A DNA stretch of 64,000 bases from Phycisphaeraceae bacterium (GTDB taxonomy: Bacteria; Planctomycetota; Phycisphaerae; Phycisphaerales; UBA1924): positions 62,001-126,000 of the forward strand of contig JACKHE010000007.1 of NCBI GenBank assembly GCA_020639135.1, given 5' to 3'. The notes under the pieces are model-generated. The model made no database searches, was not told where the DNA came from, and worked only from the letters and a program-made list of their open reading frames with translations. Numbering within the stretch: the stretch's first letter is position 1; each line of letters starts with the position of its first letter. Both the position numbers and the translations under genes were made by a program. Below, piece by piece: positions 60,291 to 64,000 of this stretch.

Positions 60291-61697
60291 TTATTTGAAT
60301 AATTTATTATTTATAGTGCTCGTAAGATTCTTCGTGGCTCTGTGGTCGCTCGGTGTTTTGGGGATTGTAAAAGTATATCTGTCATCGCGATTGAATGCGG
60401 CTTTGTAGTGCTTGCCGTCGCTGGTTATTTCAAATCCAATTGATTCCAAAATTGATAAATCTGATTTGCCGATCTTCGTGCCGCATTTTGCTAACGCATT
60501 TTTGACTATCTCTGCATATTGAGATCTGCGATCGTTAGAAATATTCGCATTAATTAAATCATCTAGAATGTGCCTAGACCTGCTATTTTCGATTGTGTTC
60601 GCGCGCGCGGAGGAAAGGCATTGGATAACAATTTCTTCAATTTCCGATTCAAATAAGTCTGATTCGTTGCCATGATTGATTATGCCTCCAACATGTCCAT
60701 TAGATTGTAAAGCGCGCACTTGCGCCTTCAATCGTTCTATCTCTCTTTCTGCAGATGATAGTCTGGTATCTTTGACCTTCATTTCTTGATCAAAGGCGTT
60801 AATAAAATCATCCACTTCTTCGCTATTTGTAATTTTACCTCGAAGTTCATCGATCTTGTTCATCGACGCCGCTTCGATCAGACTTGCCCACGTAGAGCCA
60901 GGAGTCGGGCGGGTTTCGCATCTCGCAACCCGTAAGTTTTTTAACAATGCCCTCTCAAGCTCGTCGGGCTTGAACCGCGATGGGATAAGGCGTGTGTGGG
61001 TGCTTGTCCCATCAGGCCAATAAATTCCTACAGCCCCTCCATAAGCATTGGCTCCCTCGGTTAATCCTCGGAGTTCGAAAGAAAAGCGGCGGCTCGGCTC
61101 TACGATCACATGGGCTAAGCCTGAAACCCAATGCGCTATATTTCCGGCGTCAATGTAGGTTTTATCTCGGTCGTCTACGCTTGCAAAGATAATTGGTAGG
61201 CATACATTGGTTTTTCCCGATAAATGATTAGCGATTAATCTTGTATCGGATTCGTCGGGAAAGTGCGGAATATCTTGCACGAGAAGCTCGCCATCGTACC
61301 CGCCTCCGAGAGTGGATATGAGGAGCTTGATAATGTATGGTTTTTTGGGGTGCGGAAGTGGATTCCCAGGGATCAGTCCGTTGCAGTACAGTCGAGTAGA
61401 GGTTCTAACAGAATCATCGCAAAATATTCCTACTATTTCTGTAATCCACTCCTGCTGTTCTCGGTTCTCCCATGAATGTCGAAATCCGGCGAGAGTAACT
61501 CCCAGTCGTTCAACCGATCCGAGCTCCACTAATTCATTGTTCTTCTCGTATGATCTGAGTTCGTTTGGGACGAACAGGATGTCATTAGTATTCCAAGTAT
61601 GATTTGGGCTATCCGCGAGCCACTTCACAGCCAGATCAAGATATTCATTTACAGTAGATGTCGAATTCAGCGGAAATTCAGATGCGTATACGAGCAT
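60291..61697 (-). CDS. AT-rich, probably acquired gene: coiled-coil protein with HicA-like C-terminus, unknown function
   Basis: The product has 468 residues and a base composition and codon use (many AAT, ATT, TTA, AGA-type codons) strikingly unlike all neighbours. N-terminal domain (about 1-250): MLVYASEFPL at the start and a conserved-looking stretch HWVSGLAHVIVEPS then GGAVGIYWPDG. Middle (about 270-330): heptad coiled coil (AEREIERLKAQVRALQ). C-terminal 80 residues: a helix then SIGFEITSDGKHYKAAF and YTFTIPKTPSDHR, reminiscent of the HicA/dsRNA-binding fold (GxHxK-type strand). ATG 61697 with GAGG upstream is chosen. Single cargo genes of this kind are often anti-phage effectors, but that is inference only. 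Confidence 0.8.
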   Translation of the reverse strand: MLVYASEFPLNSTSTVNEYLDLAVKWLADSPNHTWNTNDILFVPNELRSYEKNNELVELGSVERLGVTLAGFRHSWENREQQEWITEIVGIFCDDSVRTSTRLYCNGLIPGNPLPHPKKPYIIKLLISTLGGGYDGELLVQDIPHFPDESDTRLIANHLSGKTNVCLPIIFASVDDRDKTYIDAGNIAHWVSGLAHVIVEPSRRFSFELRGLTEGANAYGGAVGIYWPDGTSTHTRLIPSRFKPDELERALLKNLRVARCETRPTPGSTWASLIEAASMNKIDELRGKITNSEEVDDFINAFDQEMKVKDTRLSSAEREIERLKAQVRALQSNGHVGGIINHGNESDLFESEIEEIVIQCLSSARANTIENSRSRHILDDLINANISNDRRSQYAEIVKNALAKCGTKIGKSDLSILESIGFEITSDGKHYKAAFNRDDRYTFTIPKTPSDHRATKNLTSTINNKLFK

Positions 61698-61728
61698 GTG
61701 GTGTGCCTCGTGCAACTACTGGATATTA

Positions 61729-61737
61729 AATGATCAC
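61729..61737. repeat. 9-bp direct repeat, right copy
   Basis: AATGATCAC, matching 60252-60260. It contains the stop codon of hpd (TGA on the minus strand, 61734-61736), so the AT-rich block joins the genome exactly at the end of hpd without damaging it. Confidence 0.55.
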
Positions 61738-62930
61738 AAATTCCCCCGCCGCTCCTGCTCGATCTCCAGCGCCTCGAACAGCGCCTTGAAGTTCCCCTTG
61801 CCGAAGCTCTGGCTGCCGTGGCGGCTGATGATCTCGTAGAACAGCGTGGGGCGGTCCTCCACCGGCTTCGTGAAGAGCTGCAGCAGGTACCCCTCGTCGT
61901 CGGCGTCCACCAGGATGCCCAGCTTCTGGATCCGGTCGTGGTCCTCCTTGACCGGGTCGTGGCCGTGCTCCTTGAGCATCTTGTTCACGCGCTCCCAGAC
62001 GTTCTCGTAGTAGGTGTCCGGGAGGCGGAGGAAATCGACGCCCCTCCGGCGGAGCTCGGCGACGCTCGCCAGCTCGTCGTCGGTGCGGAAGGCGAGGTGC
62101 TGGCAGCCGGGGGTCATGTTGTGCCACTCGAGGTACTCGAGGATCTGGCTCTTCTTCTTGCCCTCGGCCGGCTCGTTGATGGGCATCTTGATGAGGTGGT
62201 TGCCGCTGGCCATCACCTTGGACATCAGCGCCGAGTACTCGGTGGAGATGTCCTTGTCGTCGAAGTGCTTGAACATCGTGAAGCCCATGACGTCCTCGTA
62301 CCACTTGACCCAGTGGTTCATCCTGCCGTCCTCGACGTTGCCCACGCAGTGATCGACGTACTTGAGGCCGCAGGGGTTCTGCCTGTTGTAGTCGTTGAGG
62401 GGGCTGCCCTGGACGAGCTGGAACATGGGTGCGAACTCGGCGCCCTTCTTGACGTTGGTCAGTGAGAAATCGCCGGTTCTCGAGATGAAGGAGTGGACGA
62501 CGCGCCCGTAGGTCCTGATGCCGGCCTTGGTGAGCGAGCCTCGTTTGTCGGCGTAGGTGACGGGCTCGTAGGCGGACTCGCCGCCGTTCTTGAGGGCCTG
62601 CCGGTAGGCCTTCTCGGCGTCGTGGACGGTGAGCGCGATGTCCTTGATGCCGTCGCCGTAGAGCCTGACCTCGTCGGCGGCGGGGTGGTGCTGATTGAGT
62701 GCGGTGGTGAGGACGAGGCGGATGTTGCCCTGGGTGAGGAGGTAGTTGGCCTCCTCGCGCGAGCCCGTGGTGAGGTCGGCGATCTGCTCGATCTGGAAGC
62801 CGAAGGTGTGGGCGTAGAAGTAGGCGGCCTGCTTGGCGTTGCCGACGTAGTAGCGGACGTGATCGACGTCGATGAGGTCGAGGGGGTCGGCGGACGTGCG
62901 GGCGGAGGCTTGGGCTTGGGCGGTGGTCAT
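61734..62930 (-). CDS. hpd: 4-hydroxyphenylpyruvate dioxygenase
   Basis: Fe(II) enzyme that converts 4-hydroxyphenylpyruvate to homogentisate, the substrate of HmgA. Two glyoxalase-like halves; metal ligands are the His of VDHCVGNV, the His of CQHLAF and the Glu of LFYEIISR. The C-terminal helix FGKGNFKALFEALEIEQERRG is the family gate helix. The product has 398 residues from ATG 62930 (MTTAQAQAS). An insertion of AT-rich DNA begins right at its stop. Confidence 0.95.
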   Translation of the reverse strand: MTTAQAQASARTSADPLDLIDVDHVRYYVGNAKQAAYFYAHTFGFQIEQIADLTTGSREEANYLLTQGNIRLVLTTALNQHHPAADEVRLYGDGIKDIALTVHDAEKAYRQALKNGGESAYEPVTYADKRGSLTKAGIRTYGRVVHSFISRTGDFSLTNVKKGAEFAPMFQLVQGSPLNDYNRQNPCGLKYVDHCVGNVEDGRMNHWVKWYEDVMGFTMFKHFDDKDISTEYSALMSKVMASGNHLIKMPINEPAEGKKKSQILEYLEWHNMTPGCQHLAFRTDDELASVAELRRRGVDFLRLPDTYYENVWERVNKMLKEHGHDPVKEDHDRIQKLGILVDADDEGYLLQLFTKPVEDRPTLFYEIISRHGSQSFGKGNFKALFEALEIEQERRGNL

Positions 62931-63041
62931 GGGTGGCCTCGTTTCGGGAGGGCTTGACAGGCGGTGGACGCGGGGCCGAGCGGTGGTGGTCGGCCGCGGA
63001 GTCGCGTTCATTCTATCCGATCAGCGGGTCCGGAACGACGA

Positions 63042-64000
63042 TTATCGCGTTTTCAGCGGTGCAGGGGCCTGCCCGGCACGCAGACGTGCGATCTCGTGGA
63101 CGCTCCCGGCGACGATGGCGTGCGTGGCGCGGCCGGTGAGCGATCGGCCCAGGAAGGGCGTGTTCCACGACCTGCCTGCGAGGGTGTCGCGCGTGAGCGT
63201 CCAGCGGTGGCCGGGGTCGATGATCGTCACATCGGCGGGGCCCCCGACGGTGAGCGCGCCGAGGCCGAGCTGTTCGAGGTTGCACAGGCGCGCGGGGTTG
63301 ACGGTCAGGCGCTCGATGAGCCGGGGCCAGGAGAGCAGCCCGGTGTGCACGAGCGCCTCGGCGTACAGCGGCAGCGCAGACTCGAGCCCGATGAGGCCGA
63401 AAGGCGCCTGGTCGAAGGGGCGTGATTTGGCGTCGGCGGTGTGGGGCGCATGGTCGGTGGCGAGGACGGTGATGATGTTGTCGGCGACAGCCTCGCGGAT
63501 CGCCCGCACGTCGGCGCTGGTTCGCAGCGGCGGGTTGACCTTGGCGCCGGTGTTGTAGTGGTCGCAGGCGTCCTCGGTCAGGTGCAGGTGGTGGGGGGAG
63601 GCCTCGGCGGTGATGTCGTGCGAGCGGGCGCGTGCGTGCTCGAGGAACGGGATGGACCTGGCGCTGCTGACGTGCTGCGCGTGGTAGCGGGCGCCGAGCT
63701 GCATGGCGAAGGCGACATCGCGCTCGATGACGCTCGACTCGGCGGTGTCGGGCCAGCCGGTCAGGCCCAGGCGCATGGCCACGGCGCCGTCGTTCATCGC
63801 CGCCCCGACGGTGCGCGTCGGGTCCTGGCAGTGCTGCATGAAGGCGACGTTGGCGGAGCGGCAGGCCCGGAGGGCGCCGGCCATCAGGTCCTCGCGCCAG
63901 AGCGCATCGCCGTCGTCGCTGACGCCGATCGCGCCGGCGCGGACGAGCGCGGGGATGTCGGTCAGGCGCTCGCCTTTGCGATCGATCGAGGCCGCGGCGA
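63042..64000 (-). CDS. pyrC: dihydroorotase, C-terminal part (start outside window)
   Basis: Zinc amidohydrolase of pyrimidine synthesis that cyclises carbamoyl aspartate. The frame is open to the window edge (last complete codon about 63998). Visible landmarks: RAGAIGVSDDGDAL, SPHHLHLTEDAC and ATDHAPHT with metal and catalytic residues, then the C-terminal GGPADVTIIDPGHRWTL and a GRxxTGRATHAIVAGS close. The order and motifs fit the class I (PyrC/AllB-like) type. The N-terminal HxH metal motif lies off the window. A catalytically inactive PyrC' form is not suggested, since the seen motifs are intact. Confidence 0.92.
   Translation of the reverse strand, partial: AAASIDRKGERLTDIPALVRAGAIGVSDDGDALWREDLMAGALRACRSANVAFMQHCQDPTRTVGAAMNDGAVAMRLGLTGWPDTAESSVIERDVAFAMQLGARYHAQHVSSARSIPFLEHARARSHDITAEASPHHLHLTEDACDHYNTGAKVNPPLRTSADVRAIREAVADNIITVLATDHAPHTADAKSRPFDQAPFGLIGLESALPLYAEALVHTGLLSWPRLIERLTVNPARLCNLEQLGLGALTVGGPADVTIIDPGHRWTLTRDTLAGRSWNTPFLGRSLTGRATHAIVAGSVHEIARLRAGQAPAPLKTR

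Overview
The window is GC-rich DNA from a diderm bacterium, most likely a member of the Planctomycetota, class Phycisphaerae. This is inferred from gene content, not from a database search. The clues are several type II-style pseudopilins (one with an H-X9-DG-like tail), a PEP-CTERM-like sorting tail, a secreted enzyme ending in dockerin-type calcium repeats, and lipid A and LPS export genes (lpxB, lptD). Core genes that are adjacent in most bacteria (rpmA, obgE, rplU) are scattered here, and many genes have only a TAnnnT-type box very close to the start codon.

Layout. 0-5.7 kb: the tail of a sensor kinase, mnmG, and a leftward methionine-cycle operon (ArsR-methyltransferase fusion, ahcY, metF) with a dyad over its first start codon. 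5.9-11.8 kb: a Gld-type ABC exporter operon (ATPase, fused GldF-GldG, DUF4340 protein) and two pseudopilins. 11.9-15.4 kb: a sugar aminotransferase, dnaA and a dyad-rich gap. 15.4-26 kb: an acetyltransferase, rpmA, an NDUFA9-like SDR, a dicarboxylate symporter and lpxB on one side; a leftward DUF4149-nth-TPR-recX operon; then aspS and a pseudopilin. 26-35.5 kb: an acyl-CoA synthetase, tRNA-Leu(UAA), a vanadium-haloperoxidase-like secreted protein, a PEP-CTERM-like protein, a lipoprotein hydrolase, ogt, a STAS protein, alanine dehydrogenase and obgE. 35.5-46 kb: a large secreted protein, trxB, a Kef-type antiporter, a TIM-barrel-like protein, a DnaJ-like chaperone, a SPOR lipoprotein, a second acyl-CoA synthetase, tRNA-Leu(GAG) and a pteridine-reductase-like SDR. 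46-53 kb: a C-terminal processing protease, a QueC-like protein, rplU and lptD. 53-64 kb: a PilZ protein with degenerate phosphorelay modules, hmgA and hpd for tyrosine breakdown, a beta-carbonic-anhydrase-like protein, a haem-binding protein, a short-peptide transcription unit, cysK, an AT-rich inserted gene, and the 3' part of pyrC.

The genes are mostly housekeeping: tRNA modification, translation, replication initiation, one-carbon and sulphur metabolism, cell envelope. Four places stand out. (1) A strongly AT-rich unknown gene at 60.3-61.7 kb is bracketed by a 9-bp direct repeat, one copy of which contains the hpd stop codon; this looks like a recently acquired cargo gene. (2) A promoter, a bulged 13-bp hairpin and a 29-codon ORF whose ribosome site sits in the hairpin loop lie at 57.6-57.75 kb. 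(3) A PilZ protein carries receiver-like and Hpt-like modules that have both lost their phosphoacceptor residues. (4) A QueC-like protein keeps the zinc cysteines but not the ATP-binding loop.

No CRISPR array, transposase, integrase, rRNA, tmRNA or RNase P RNA was recognised. Coordinates of hairpins and dyads were counted by hand and may be off by a base.
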